Assembly (NCBI RefSeq): GCF_017744445.1
Contig: NZ_JAGIBH010000001.1
Span: forward strand, 570,178-634,177
Length of the DNA: 64,000 nt
Source of the DNA: Caulobacter sp.
Lineage (GTDB): Bacteria; Pseudomonadota; Alphaproteobacteria; Caulobacterales; Caulobacteraceae
Direction of reading: 5' to 3'
Part shown: piece by piece, positions 1 through 7,945 of the stretch
Layout of the letters: each line of letters starts with the position of its first letter
How positions within the stretch are numbered: position 1 is the stretch's first letter
The notes under the pieces: generated by a model
The model's database searches: none
What the model was told of the DNA's origin: nothing
What the model saw: only the letters and a program-made list of their open reading frames with translations
Position numbers and translations under genes: made by a program

Positions 1-91
1 GTCGCGCGACATGTTTTTCACTTGCCGCCGATTCGTTCCTTAAGCGATAGTGAATCGAAGTGATTCCAATAGCTTGTTAAGGACTCTGAAG

Positions 92-583
92 ATGTCCGCG
101 CAATTGAGCGCATCCGCCACGGCGGCCCGCGCTCATCAGGAGATGTTCGCCTACTGGGCGTCCCTCCGCCGGGGGGCGAGCCTCCCTGCGCGCGTCGATC
201 TGCATCCTTCGAACATGAAGCGGCTGCTGCCGACGGTGTCGCTGATCGACGTCGTTCGTGGCGAAACCCGCGACTACCGCCTGCGTCTGGCGGGCACCGG
301 CCTGTACAGCGTCTATGGCCGCGAGATCACCGGCCGCAAGCTGGACGACGTCTACAACACCGCCGCCGGCGACTACTGGCGCAAGGAGCTGGACAAGGTT
401 GTTGACGAGCGCCGTCCGGGCGTCGGCGTCCACAGCCTGGCCTGGCGCGGCGCCCCGCACATGTCGATCCTGTGGCTGCGCCTGCCGCTGGCCACCAATG
501 GCAAGGACGTCGACATGATCCTCGGCTACGACGCCGTGGTCGGCGCGGCGGCCGAAGGCGTCTCGGGCATCCGGGCGGCTTAA
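92..583 (+). CDS. PAS_5-family single-domain sensory protein
   Basis: This protein of about 163 residues has the layout of the proteobacterial PAS_5 family: a helix followed by a PAS core with conserved L..VSLIDVV and the YRLRLAGTGL strand, and a glycine/acid-rich end. Such proteins are thought to be small cytoplasmic sensors or scaffolds; Caulobacter has several, including the polarity modulator MopJ, but I cannot say whether this is that gene. I chose the ATG at 92 because an AAGGA Shine-Dalgarno sequence lies 8 bases upstream; a GTG at 50 in the same frame would add 14 residues and has no clear ribosome site. No output domain is fused to it. The upstream region is cut by the window edge, so its regulation is not visible. 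Confidence 0.7.
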   Translation: MSAQLSASATAARAHQEMFAYWASLRRGASLPARVDLHPSNMKRLLPTVSLIDVVRGETRDYRLRLAGTGLYSVYGREITGRKLDDVYNTAAGDYWRKELDKVVDERRPGVGVHSLAWRGAPHMSILWLRLPLATNGKDVDMILGYDAVVGAAAEGVSGIRAA

Positions 584-675
584 GGCCCCTCATCTCAGAA
601 ATCCCTACAGCTCAGCTTGTCCCTCGGGCGAACCCGCTTAAGGTCCGCCGCTTCTAGGGGCAGGTTCGATACGGC

Positions 676-1050
676 GTGACTGGGGACCGGGACGTTCTGA
701 GCTTCATCCGCGAACACATCCGATCGGTGTGGGCGCTGGAGCTGTTGCTGAAGCTGAAGGCCGATCCCGATAGGTGCTGGACGGCCGACGAACTGGTCGA
801 GTCCATGCGCGCCAGCCACGCCCTGGTCGACGGCAATCTGGACGCCCTGATGAGCGCGGGCCTAGTGGTCCCCGACGACGCTGGCTGTTTCCGCTACCGC
901 CCCGCCGCGCCGGCCCTCGCCAAGCTGTGCGACGAACTGGAAGAGACCTACCGCGTTCGGCCCGTGACCGTGATCCGCTGGATCTCGGCGCCGGCCGAGC
1001 GGCTACAGTCCTTGGCCGACGCGTTTAAATTCCGGGGAGGGGGCAAATGA
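676..1050 (+). CDS. Small winged-helix-like protein, first gene of a three-gene unit
   Basis: A 124-residue protein starting at GTG 676. The pattern of helices (FIREHIRSVWALELLLKL, then TADELVESMRAS, then VDGNLDALMSAGLVV) followed by a short beta-like stretch resembles a winged helix that might bind DNA, but no named family is certain. It ends inside the start of the next gene (ATGA overlap at 1047-1050), so translation is probably coupled to the two small membrane proteins that follow. Such a regulator-plus-membrane-pair arrangement suggests a membrane-linked sensing unit, which is an inference. The start is weakly supported because the upstream sequence has only a poor ribosome binding site. 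Confidence 0.6.
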   Translation: MTGDRDVLSFIREHIRSVWALELLLKLKADPDRCWTADELVESMRASHALVDGNLDALMSAGLVVPDDAGCFRYRPAAPALAKLCDELEETYRVRPVTVIRWISAPAERLQSLADAFKFRGGGK

Positions 1051-1313
1051 CGCCCGCCGTCGTCTACGGCCTGTGCCTGCTGGCCAGCCTGCTGTGCGCG
1101 GGGCTGCTGTTCCGCGCCTGGGCGAAGGCCCGCACGCGCCTGCTGCTCTGGACCGCCGTGTCATTCGGCTTCATGGCCCTGAACAACCTGCTGCTGGTCG
1201 TGGATCTCGTCCTGCTGCCCACCCAGGTGCAGCTGTGGTGGCCGCGCCAGATCGCTCTGGCGCTGGGTATCGGTGTGCTGATCTACGCCTTCATCTGGGA
1301 GGTCGACCAATGA
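1047..1313 (+). CDS. Small three-helix membrane protein (DUF5985-like)
   Basis: An 88-residue protein with three hydrophobic stretches: residues about 4-22, 34-56 and 65-83. It opens by overlapping the stop of the preceding gene (ATGA) and its own stop overlaps the start of the next gene at 1310, so the three genes are almost certainly one operon. The sequence resembles the next protein (similar spacing of an LLxRxWxxxRxRL turn and an FxxMAxNxxL helix), so the two look like an ancient duplication that could form a heteromeric membrane complex. The DUF5985 assignment is from memory and needs a profile search. Function unknown. Confidence 0.6.
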   Translation: MTPAVVYGLCLLASLLCAGLLFRAWAKARTRLLLWTAVSFGFMALNNLLLVVDLVLLPTQVQLWWPRQIALALGIGVLIYAFIWEVDQ

Positions 1314-1585
1314 GCGGCCAGGAGGGCCTGATCGCCGGCGGCCTTAGCGCCGGCTTCCTGGTGCTGGCGGCGTTCTTCCTGCGCTTCTGGGGGCGCACGC
1401 GCGAGCGCCTGTTCCTGGCCTTTTCGGCGGCCTTCGCCCTGATGGCGGTGAACCAGGCGCTGCCGGTTATCCTGCATATCCCGCAGGAGGACCGCGGCGG
1501 GATCTATCTGATCCGCCTGGCGGCCTTCGTGCTGATCATCGTGGCGGTGGTGGCCAAGAACCTGAAGCGCGACCCGGAGGTCTAG
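1310..1585 (+). CDS. Small three-helix membrane protein, paralogue of its upstream neighbour
   Basis: A 91-residue protein starting at ATG 1310, overlapping the stop of the preceding membrane gene. It has three predicted membrane helices and shares the FLRFWGRTRERL turn and FALMAVNQAL helix with the upstream protein (FRAWAKARTRL and FMALNNLLL). It ends with a basic cytoplasmic tail (KNLKRDPEV). The stop codon overlaps by four bases the end of the convergent kinase gene. Together with 676-1050 and 1047-1313 it forms a compact unit of unknown role; members of such pairs are usually annotated only as DUF proteins. Confidence 0.6.
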   Translation: MSGQEGLIAGGLSAGFLVLAAFFLRFWGRTRERLFLAFSAAFALMAVNQALPVILHIPQEDRGGIYLIRLAAFVLIIVAVVAKNLKRDPEV

Positions 1586-2493
1586 CCTTCCAGGAAGGCT
1601 TCTACTTCGCGGCGCGAGGGCATCGACGGCGCCGCGCCGGCCTTTTGTACTGACAGGGCGGCTGCGCCATTGGCCAGCTCGACGGCGTCGCGCAGGTCCA
1701 TGCTGGAAGCCAGGGCGGCGGCCAGGCTGCCGCAGAAGCAGTCGCCGGCTCCGACGGTGTCGACGGCCTTGACCTTCTTGCCCTCGACCAGGAAGGCCTC
1801 GTCGCGGCGTACGGCGGCGACGCCGGCCGAGCCCAGGGTGACGATGATCGTCTGGTCCGGGCGGCTCATCAGCTTGCGGGCGGCGACCGAGACGTCTTCC
1901 AGGCGGACCGGCTCGCGGTCCAGCTTGGCGTAGGTCGCCAGCTCGGTCTGGTTCAGGATCAGGATGTCGGTCAGCGGGAACAGCGCCGCGCCCTGGGGCA
2001 GGGCCGGGGCGGCGTTCAGCACGCGCAGGGCGCCCTTGGCCGCGCCGGTGCGAAACAGGGTCTCGATGGCGATGGCCGGGGTCTCCAGCTGGCACAGCAG
2101 CACCCGCTGGCCCTCCAGTGGGGTCGATGAGACCTGCTGCGGCGTCACCAGGGCGTTGGCTCCGGCGGTCACGACAATCATGTTTTCGGCGTTGTTGGCC
2201 ACCCAGACGTGGGCCTGGCCGGTCGGGACGCCGCTGAGTTCCATCACGTCGGCGACCTGCACGCCGTAGCCGGCCAGGCTGGCCTTCAGACTCTTGCCGC
2301 TGTCGTCCCCGCCAACCGCGCCCATCAGGCGTGTGGCCGCGCCCATGCGGGCGGCCGCGACCGCCTGGTTGGCGCCCTTGCCGCCCAGGAACAGCTCCAG
2401 CGAGGTGCCGGCGACGGTCTCGCCCGGGCGAGGCAGGTCATCGACCCGCGCCACGGCGTCCAGGTTGATCGAGCCGAGAACGAAAACAGTCAT
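1582..2493 (-). CDS. rbsK: Ribokinase-like PfkB family carbohydrate kinase
   Basis: A 303-residue cytoplasmic kinase expected to phosphorylate ribose (or a related sugar) at O5 with ATP. Family signatures are present: the N-terminal GGKGANQA substrate-binding segment (residues 38-45), NQTE at 181-184, and the C-terminal anion-hole motif DTVGAGD with the catalytic base Asp251. The length fits ribokinases (about 300-310). It lies 25 bp downstream of fliP on the same strand, so it may be read from the flagellar transcript, but I see no functional link. The exact sugar cannot be read from the sequence; a general PfkB kinase is the fallback call. Confidence 0.78.
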   Translation of the reverse strand: MTVFVLGSINLDAVARVDDLPRPGETVAGTSLELFLGGKGANQAVAAARMGAATRLMGAVGGDDSGKSLKASLAGYGVQVADVMELSGVPTGQAHVWVANNAENMIVVTAGANALVTPQQVSSTPLEGQRVLLCQLETPAIAIETLFRTGAAKGALRVLNAAPALPQGAALFPLTDILILNQTELATYAKLDREPVRLEDVSVAARKLMSRPDQTIIVTLGSAGVAAVRRDEAFLVEGKKVKAVDTVGAGDCFCGSLAAALASSMDLRDAVELANGAAALSVQKAGAAPSMPSRREVEAFLEG

Positions 2494-2518
2494 GGTCTTT
2501 AAGTCTTCTAGAAGGTCG

Positions 2519-3319
2519 TCATCCGCCGCCGCCGCGCTGGAAGCTCTCGACGAGGCTGCCCGCGACGAGTCGCCAGCCGTCCACTAACACAAAGAAGATA
2601 AGCTTGAATGGCAGACTGATGGTCGCCGGCGGCAGCATCATCATGCCCATGCTCATCAGCACGCTGGCCACCACCAGGTCGATGACTAGGAACGGGATGA
2701 ACAGCAGGAAGCCGATCTCGAAGGCGCGCTTCAGTTCCGAGATCATGAAGGCCGGCGTCACCACCTTCATCGGCAGTTCCTGGGCGTTCTGGGTCTGGGG
2801 GACTTTCGACAGGCGCACGAACAGGGCCAGGTCCTCGCGGTCGACCTGGCGCAGCATGAACTGCTTCACCGGCCCGCTGGCCTGGTCGAAGGCTTCGGGC
2901 AGCTCGATCTGGTGGTCCAGCAACGGCTTGATGCCGGCGTCGTAGCTGCGCTCGAAGGTCGGGCCCATGACGATGGCGGTGAGGAACAGCGCCAGGCTGA
3001 TGATCACCGGGTTGGGCGGGCTCTGCTGGATGCCGATGGCGGTGCGCAGCAGGCCCAGCACCACCACGATCCGCACGAACGAGGTGGTCATGATCACGAT
3101 CGACGGCGCCAGGGACAGCACCGTCATCAGGCCGACCAGCTGCACGACCCGGTCGGTCAGGCCCGCGCCCGAGCCCAGATTGATGTTCACCGCCGACTGA
3201 GCCAGGGCCGCGGCGGGCATGACCGCGCAGGCGATGGCGGCCAGCACCGAGATCACCGCGGCGCGGCGCAGGTCCTCGGCCTTGGCGCCCGTCACGGACT
3301 TGATCAGGTCGCGGATCAT
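2519..3319 (-). CDS. fliP: Flagellar export apparatus protein FliP
   Basis: A 266-residue membrane component of the flagellar type III export gate (FliPQR core) that secretes rod, hook and filament subunits. The signal-like N-terminus is followed by the family segments SFVRIVVVLGLLR, the SPPNPVIISLALF turn, and the C-terminal FLLFIPFLVIDLVVASVLMSMGMMMLPP region typical of FliP. The ATG overlaps the stop of fliO by one base (TGATG), so the two are translationally coupled. Length is normal for FliP. In Caulobacter such genes are class II, expressed in predivisional cells under CtrA; the CtrA box at 3705-3719 fits that. Confidence 0.96.
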   Translation of the reverse strand: MIRDLIKSVTGAKAEDLRRAAVISVLAAIACAVMPAAALAQSAVNINLGSGAGLTDRVVQLVGLMTVLSLAPSIVIMTTSFVRIVVVLGLLRTAIGIQQSPPNPVIISLALFLTAIVMGPTFERSYDAGIKPLLDHQIELPEAFDQASGPVKQFMLRQVDREDLALFVRLSKVPQTQNAQELPMKVVTPAFMISELKRAFEIGFLLFIPFLVIDLVVASVLMSMGMMMLPPATISLPFKLIFFVLVDGWRLVAGSLVESFQRGGGG

Positions 3320-3621
3320 CAGACCACGGGCTCCGGGGCGGGAACGGTTTCAGCGGGAGGCGAGGGGATCCAGTCCAGCAGCTTGCCGTCGCCCAGCAGG
3401 ACCATTCGCTCCTGGCCGTCCAGGCTGACGATGACCAGGCGGCGGGTCGGATCCAGGGCCAGGCTTTCGACGATGCGCAGGCGGCGCTCCTGGCGCGCGG
3501 CGATCGCGCGGCCGATGGCGTCGGGGCCGTACTTGCGCAGCGCCCAGGCGCCCAGGCCGATCAGGCCCAGCGTGACCGCCAGCGCCGCCAGGGCGCGAAT
3601 GAATTCGACGATATCGAGCAT
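3319..3621 (-). CDS. fliO: Flagellar biosynthesis protein FliO
   Basis: A 100-residue protein with one N-terminal membrane helix (about residues 8-28, ALAALAVTLGLIGLGAWAL) and a cytoplasmic domain with the FliO pattern RLRIVESLALDPTRRLVIVSLDGQE. FliO assists assembly of the FliPQR export gate and is usually encoded directly before fliP, as here, with overlapping stop and start codons. It is divergent from flgB across a 113-bp region containing the CtrA box. It is short compared with enteric FliO, as is common in alphaproteobacteria. The C-terminal tail is rich in Pro and Glu. Confidence 0.88.
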   Translation of the reverse strand: MLDIVEFIRALAALAVTLGLIGLGAWALRKYGPDAIGRAIAARQERRLRIVESLALDPTRRLVIVSLDGQERMVLLGDGKLLDWIPSPPAETVPAPEPVV

Positions 3622-3704
3622 GGATCGCCCAAAAACACCCAGGAGTGGCGAGACAACTTGGCGCAGGCAAATCGTGCCTACGACCCTGGTGTGCCTGAGG
3701 GTTC

Positions 3705-3719
3705 TTAATGCCGAATTAA
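3705..3719. promoter_or_regulatory. CtrA box between fliO-fliP and flgB-flgC-fliE
   Basis: An exact TTAA-N7-TTAA (spacer TGCCGAA), the consensus for the Caulobacter cell-cycle regulator CtrA. It is 83 bp upstream of the fliO start and only 15 bp upstream of the annotated flgB start. Placed over a -35 element, the spacing suits a fliO promoter well. For flgB it would put the transcription start at or after the first ATG, implying a downstream start codon or a separate flgB promoter. Confidence 0.75.
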
Positions 3720-3734
3720 CCCTGTTTCTTCACC

Positions 3735-4187
3735 ATGATCGCCATGGGACCGGATGACATTCCTCTCTTCGGCATGCTTAAGAGCCGCCTCGGTTATCTG
3801 ACCGAGCGCCAGAAGCTTGTCGCCCAGAACGTGGCCAACGCCGACACGCCTGGCTACCGTCCCAGCGACCTGAAGCCGTTCAGCTTCCAGGCCTCGCTGA
3901 TGAACCAGACCTCGGGCTCGGCCTATCGCGGCGGACCCAGCGCGCCGACCAGCGGCGTGGCGATGATGGCCACCTCGGCCGCCCACATGGCGCCGGCCAA
4001 GGCGGCCAGCGGCTGGCACGAGAAGGAAGGGCCGGACTCAGAAACGACGCTCGACGGCAACGCGGTGTCGCTGGAAGACCAGATGCTCAAGATGACCGAC
4101 GCGCGCATGAACTACGACGCGGCGATCAGCTTCTACCAGAAGTCCATGAACATGCTGCGCCAGGCGGCGCGCAAGCCGAACGGGTAA
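3735..4187 (+). CDS. flgB: Flagellar basal-body rod protein FlgB
   Basis: A 150-residue proximal rod protein exported through the flagellar type III system. The conserved N-terminal segment (DDIPLFGMLKSRLGYLTERQ then LVAQNVANADTPGYRP) is the flagellar rod motif that includes the NVANADTPGY signature, and the C-terminus has the usual NYDAAISFYQKSMNMLRQA helix. It is the first gene of flgB-flgC-fliE, with 7 bp to flgC. The start is uncertain: ATG 3735 gives MIAMGPDD and ATG 3744 gives MGPDD; neither has a strong ribosome site and the CtrA box lies immediately upstream, so the shorter form or a leaderless message is possible. Confidence 0.93.
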   Translation: MIAMGPDDIPLFGMLKSRLGYLTERQKLVAQNVANADTPGYRPSDLKPFSFQASLMNQTSGSAYRGGPSAPTSGVAMMATSAAHMAPAKAASGWHEKEGPDSETTLDGNAVSLEDQMLKMTDARMNYDAAISFYQKSMNMLRQAARKPNG

Positions 4188-4194
4188 GGACTAG

Positions 4195-4614
4195 ATGGCC
4201 GAGATCAAATCCAACTCGCTGGCGACCATGGCCGTGGCCTCGTCGGCCCTCCGCGCCCAGCAGGGCCGCATGCGCGTCATCGCGGAAAACATCGCAAACG
4301 CCAACTCGACGGCGCGCACCGCCGGCGGCGACCCCTATCGCCGCCAGATCCCGGTGTTCAAGCCGACCCAGGTGCAGGGCGCCGAGGGCGTGCAGATGCT
4401 GCGCGTCGATCCCGACCAGAGCGACTTCAAGAGCGAATACGACCCCGGCAACCCGGCTGCCGACGCCAAGGGCTACGTCAAGACGCCCAACGTCAACACG
4501 CTGGTCGAGGCGCTGGACATGAAGGAGGCGCAGCGCGCCTACGAAGCCAACCTCAACGTCATCGAGACCGCCCGCTCCATGGAAGCGCGCACCCTCGACA
4601 TCCTGAAGAAGTAG
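4195..4614 (+). CDS. flgC: Flagellar basal-body rod protein FlgC
   Basis: A 139-residue proximal rod protein. It has the N-terminal rod signature (SSALRAQQGRMRVIAENIANANS) and the C-terminal FlgC pattern YVKTPNVNTLVEALDMKEAQRAYEANLNVIETARSM, which forms the coiled-coil core with other rod proteins. It begins 7 bp after flgB and ends 11 bp before fliE, so the three form one operon. Length is normal. Exported by the FliPQR gate whose FliP and FliO parts are encoded divergently next door. Confidence 0.96.
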   Translation: MAEIKSNSLATMAVASSALRAQQGRMRVIAENIANANSTARTAGGDPYRRQIPVFKPTQVQGAEGVQMLRVDPDQSDFKSEYDPGNPAADAKGYVKTPNVNTLVEALDMKEAQRAYEANLNVIETARSMEARTLDILKK

Positions 4615-4625
4615 GGGGCTAGGCC

Positions 4626-4940
4626 ATGATCACCGCGCTGGCGGCCGCCAAGGCCTATGCTTCGCAAGGCGCCATGGGCGTCGGCTCGATCGGCTCCATC
4701 GGCGGGACCGACAAGGCCAAGGGCATGGACTTCGGCGACATGCTGAAGTCGGCCATGGAAGGCGCGACCAAGGCCTCGAAGGTCGCCGAGCACAAGATCG
4801 CCGACCAGGTGGCCGGCAAGGCCGAACTGGTCGACGTCGTCACCGCCATCAGCTCGGCCGAAGCCAGCCTGGAAACCGTGATGGCCGTTCGCGACCAGGT
4901 GATCTCGGCCTACCAAGAAATCATGCGGATGCCGATCTAG
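4626..4940 (+). CDS. fliE: Flagellar hook-basal body complex protein FliE
   Basis: A 104-residue protein that joins the MS ring to the rod and is the first substrate of the export gate. The family pattern is visible: [12 protein letters not shown] near the middle, then the C-terminal [40 protein letters not shown], which matches FliE closely. It is the last gene of flgB-flgC-fliE, and its stop overlaps by four bases the end of the convergent AraC-type regulator. Confidence 0.95.
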   Translation: MITALAAAKAYASQGAMGVGSIGSIGGTDKAKGMDFGDMLKSAMEGATKASKVAEHKIADQVAGKAELVDVVTAISSAEASLETVMAVRDQVISAYQEIMRMPI

Positions 4941-5884
4941 GCGTCCACCGCCTCCAGGCGCGCATGGCGGCGCAGCACCTGCGGGGGCTGGCCGAACGCG
5001 CGGAGAAACGCGCGGCGCATGTGGTCGCGATCGGAAAAGCCCGTCTGTCGCGCCACCACGTCGATAGGGTGGCGGCTCTGCTCCATCAGGCCGCGCGCCG
5101 CCTCGACCCGCAGGTTCTCGATCGCCTTGGCCGGTGACTGTCCCGTCTCGGCATGGAAGGCGCGGCTGAACTGGCGCGGGCTCAAGGCCGCGGCCTCGGC
5201 CAGGTCCGGCACGCTCAGCGGCTTGTGCAGGTTGTCCCGGGCATAGGCCAGAGCGGTCTGGATGCGGTCCGACTTGGGCGACAGCTCCAGCAGGGTCGAG
5301 AACTGCGACTGGCCGCCGCCCCGCCGGTGATAGACCACCAGCTTGCGGGCCACGGCCTTGGCCGCCTCCGGTCCCAGGTCGCTCTCGATCAAGGCCAGGG
5401 CCAGGTCGATGCCGGCCGTCATGCCCGCCGAGGTCCAGATCGGGCCGTCGTTCACGAAGATCCGGTCCTCGGTCATCCGCACCTTGGGGAACTGCCGCTG
5501 CAGGTCGCGGGCGTGCATCCAGTGCGTCGTGGCCTGGCGCTCGTCCAGCAGGCCCGCCTCGGCCAGCACGAAGGCGCCAGTGCAGACGGCGGCCACCCGG
5601 CGGGAGCGCGTGGAGGCCTCGCGCAGGAAGGCGATCATGCCAGGCGAGACCGGCTCCAGCAGGGTCGAGCCGCCGACCACCAGGGTGTCGAACGGCCGGT
5701 CGGTGAACGGCTCGGTGTCCAGTTGCATCCCGGCCGATGTGCGCACCTTGCCGCCGGTCTCGGACACGAAATGCAGGTCGTACAGCGTCTCGCCGGCGAT
5801 GGCGTTGGCGACCTCGAAGGCGGTGACGACCGCCAGGGCCATGACCGAGTAGCCAGGATAGACGACGAAGGCGAAATCACGCAT
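4937..5884 (-). CDS. GlxA-family AraC-type transcriptional regulator with DJ-1/PfpI domain
   Basis: A 315-residue regulator with two parts. Residues about 3-175 form a class I glutamine amidotransferase/DJ-1-like domain with the nucleophile-elbow cysteine in [14 protein letters not shown] (Cys101), where GlxA proteins usually sense small metabolites rather than catalyse. Residues about 210-310 hold two AraC helix-turn-helix units ([21 protein letters not shown] and [20 protein letters not shown]). It is divergent from the SDR gene at 6003 across 118 bp, so it probably controls that gene. The effector is not readable from sequence. Confidence 0.85.
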   Translation of the reverse strand: MRDFAFVVYPGYSVMALAVVTAFEVANAIAGETLYDLHFVSETGGKVRTSAGMQLDTEPFTDRPFDTLVVGGSTLLEPVSPGMIAFLREASTRSRRVAAVCTGAFVLAEAGLLDERQATTHWMHARDLQRQFPKVRMTEDRIFVNDGPIWTSAGMTAGIDLALALIESDLGPEAAKAVARKLVVYHRRGGGQSQFSTLLELSPKSDRIQTALAYARDNLHKPLSVPDLAEAAALSPRQFSRAFHAETGQSPAKAIENLRVEAARGLMEQSRHPIDVVARQTGFSDRDHMRRAFLRAFGQPPQVLRRHARLEAVDA

Positions 5885-6002
5885 TGGCGGCGTCCGAATG
5901 ACCTAAATCGCCGCTTATATGACATTTGAGACTTCGGAGGGCAAGCGTATCCATCGGCCATCGCACTCGATCCCGAGTGTCACGGACGAAAGAACCTCCC
6001 CC

Positions 6003-6800
6003 ATGAGCAATCCCTCTTCCAAAGGCGCGGCCCTGATCACCGGCGCCTCCACGGGCATCGGCGCGGTCTATGCCGACCGTCTGGCCAAGCGCGGCTACGA
6101 CCTGATCCTGGTAGCCCGCAATGAGCAGCGGCTGAACGCCCTGGCCAACCGCCTGCGCGGCGACACCGGCCGCCAGGTCACCGTCCTGCCGGCCGACCTC
6201 AACGACCGCGCCGGCCGCGCCAAGGTCGAGGCCGTGCTGCGCGAGGACTCCAACATCACCGTGCTGGTCAACAATGCCGGCGTCGGCTCGGTCGCCTCGA
6301 TCCTCCAGGCCGATGTCGAGGACATGGAGGCGATGATCGACCTGAACATCACCGCCCTGACCCGCCTGACCTACGCCGCCGCCCCGGCCTTCGCCGCGCG
6401 CGGGCAGGGGACGATCATCAACATCGCCTCGGTTGTCGGCATCGCCGTCGAGGTGCTGAACGGCGTCTACGGCGCTTCAAAGTCGTACGTGCTGAGCCTG
6501 GGTCACTCGCTGCAGAAGGACCTGGGCGACAAGGGCGTGCGCATCCAGACCGTGCTGCCGGGCGCCACCGCCACCGAGTTCTGGGACGTGGCCGGCTATG
6601 CCGCGCAGAAGACCTCGGCGATCACCATGTCGGCCGAGGACCTGGTCGACGCGGCCCTGGCCGGCCTGGACCTGGGCGAGACGGTCACCATCCCTGGCCT
6701 GCACGACGACGCCCTGTGGACCCGTTGGGAAGAGGACCGCCGCGCGCTGGGTCCCAAGTTCGGCAACGCCAAGCCCGCCGCTCGCTACGGCGTCGCCTAG
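6003..6800 (+). CDS. SDR-family NAD(P)-dependent oxidoreductase
   Basis: A 265-residue classical short-chain dehydrogenase. The cofactor motif TGASTGIG lies near residue 17, NNAG is present in the middle, and the catalytic pair is in the YGASK motif with the upstream serine in NIASVVG. I chose ATG 6003 rather than an in-frame start at 5919, because the extra 28 residues have no family similarity and would reach into the divergent promoter. It is divergent from a GlxA-type AraC regulator and is followed by a hairpin at 6810-6837. The substrate is unknown; the sequence is closest in style to general ketone/alcohol SDRs. Confidence 0.85.
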   Translation: MSNPSSKGAALITGASTGIGAVYADRLAKRGYDLILVARNEQRLNALANRLRGDTGRQVTVLPADLNDRAGRAKVEAVLREDSNITVLVNNAGVGSVASILQADVEDMEAMIDLNITALTRLTYAAAPAFAARGQGTIINIASVVGIAVEVLNGVYGASKSYVLSLGHSLQKDLGDKGVRIQTVLPGATATEFWDVAGYAAQKTSAITMSAEDLVDAALAGLDLGETVTIPGLHDDALWTRWEEDRRALGPKFGNAKPAARYGVA

Positions 6801-6809
6801 ACGAAAGAA

Positions 6810-6845
6810 GGGCCGCGCCTCGGGGAGGACGCGGCCCAGTTTGCT
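6810..6845 (+). terminator. Probable terminator after the SDR gene
   Basis: Eight-base perfect arms GGGCCGCG (6810-6817) and CGCGGCCC (6830-6837) around a 12-base loop, followed by AGTTTGCTT. It starts 9 bp after the SDR stop. The T-run is weak, so efficiency is uncertain. Confidence 0.55.
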
Positions 6846-6886
6846 TCAGGGGAGAAAGAAGGAAACGCTACGCTTACTGAACAAAC

Positions 6887-7045
6887 TCAGAGATGGAGGA
6901 AGGTCTTGGCCGCCGCGAGCAGGCCGCCCCAGATGATCGCGTTCAGCACCGAGGCCAGCAGCACCGCGAAGCCCAGGGGCCATTGGCGGGGCGCACGGCG
7001 CGCGGGACGCGGATCGAACGGACGGGCTTGCGTGGCGACGGTCAT
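6887..7045 (-). CDS. Small single-helix membrane protein, 52 aa
   Basis: A 52-residue open reading frame below usual size cut-offs. It starts at ATG 7045 with AAGGAG 11 bases upstream. A basic, proline-rich N-terminus (TQARPFDPRPARRAPRQW) is followed by one clear membrane helix (about residues 23-47, with FAVLLASVLNAIIWGGLLAA) and a short tail ending in FLHL. Strong ribosome site, codon usage like neighbours, and a positive-inside topology argue that it is real. It stands alone between the SDR terminator and the divergent ABC importer. Function unknown; single-helix proteins of this kind often modulate a larger membrane complex. Confidence 0.65.
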   Translation of the reverse strand: MTVATQARPFDPRPARRAPRQWPLGFAVLLASVLNAIIWGGLLAAAKTFLHL

Positions 7046-7183
7046 GAAGACGCTCCTTGAACCTGACCCTCATGGTCGAGATTGACTCGGCCTGTGCGAA
7101 CCTGACGACCTGTCGCGCGCCGCCTTGTCGCACCCTTCATTCGAGTCAACGCTCGGAGGCGGCGAAAGGTTGATTCTCCCCCC

Positions 7184-7945
7184 ATGAGCGCCATCGTCCT
7201 CGATCAGGTCAGCAAGACGTACGGCGGCCAGACGGTGCTGCACGAGACGACGCTGGAGATCGCCCAGGGGCGCTTCGTCGCCCTGGTCGGCGGCTCGGGC
7301 GCGGGCAAGACCACGCTGCTGAAGCTGATGAATGGCCTGTCGACGCCCAGCGCCGGGCGGGTGCTGATCGACGGCGAGGACATCGCCGGACGGCCGGGGC
7401 CAGAGCTGCGACGGGGGATCGGCTACGTCTTCCAGGAGATCGGCCTCTTCCCGCACATGACCGTGGCCCAGAACATCGGCGTCACGCCGGACCTGCTGGG
7501 CTGGCCGGCGGACGCCATCGCCGCGCGGGTGGATGAGCTGCTCGATCTCGTAGCTTTGCCGCGCAAGGTCGCCGGCCGCGCGCCGTCGCAGCTGTCGGGC
7601 GGCCAGCGCCAGCGGGTAGGCGTGGCGCGGGCCCTCGCGGCGCGACCCTCGATCCTTCTGATGGACGAGCCGTTCGGCGCGCTGGATCCGGTGACCCGCA
7701 CGGCCCTGGCCGATGATGTCCGGGCGCTGCACGACCAGCTGGGATTGACGACCGTGATGGTCACCCACGACGTCGGCGAGGCCCTGCTGCTGGCCGACGA
7801 GGTGGTAGTGATGGCCGACGGCTGGGCGCTGACCCATGCCTCTCCGCGCGAGCTGCTGGCGGGCCATCCCGACCCCGTGGTCGCCGACCTGATCGCCGCG
7901 CCGAAGAAACAGGCCGAGCGCCTGGCGGAGCTGGCCCGTGGCTGA
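7184..7945 (+). CDS. ABC importer ATP-binding protein, betaine/choline/ergothioneine type
   Basis: A 253-residue ATPase. Walker A is GGSGAGKT (about residues 35-42), the ABC signature is LSGGQRQR, Walker B is ILLMDEP, and the switch histidine is in MVTHDVGEAL. The family is the OpuCA/ProV-like branch, lacking a C-terminal CBS pair (length 253 rather than about 380). Its end overlaps the start of the permease-binding-protein fusion by 8 bases, so the two form one transporter: ATPase dimer plus fused membrane/binding subunit. Expected substrates are quaternary amines such as glycine betaine, choline or ergothioneine; the exact one cannot be told. Confidence 0.88.
   Translation: MSAIVLDQVSKTYGGQTVLHETTLEIAQGRFVALVGGSGAGKTTLLKLMNGLSTPSAGRVLIDGEDIAGRPGPELRRGIGYVFQEIGLFPHMTVAQNIGVTPDLLGWPADAIAARVDELLDLVALPRKVAGRAPSQLSGGQRQRVGVARALAARPSILLMDEPFGALDPVTRTALADDVRALHDQLGLTTVMVTHDVGEALLLADEVVVMADGWALTHASPRELLAGHPDPVVADLIAAPKKQAERLAELARG

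Noticed and set aside
1-49. Possible CtrA half-site (TTAA) before the PAS gene
   Set aside because: A single TTAA without a partner at the right spacing is too common to call.
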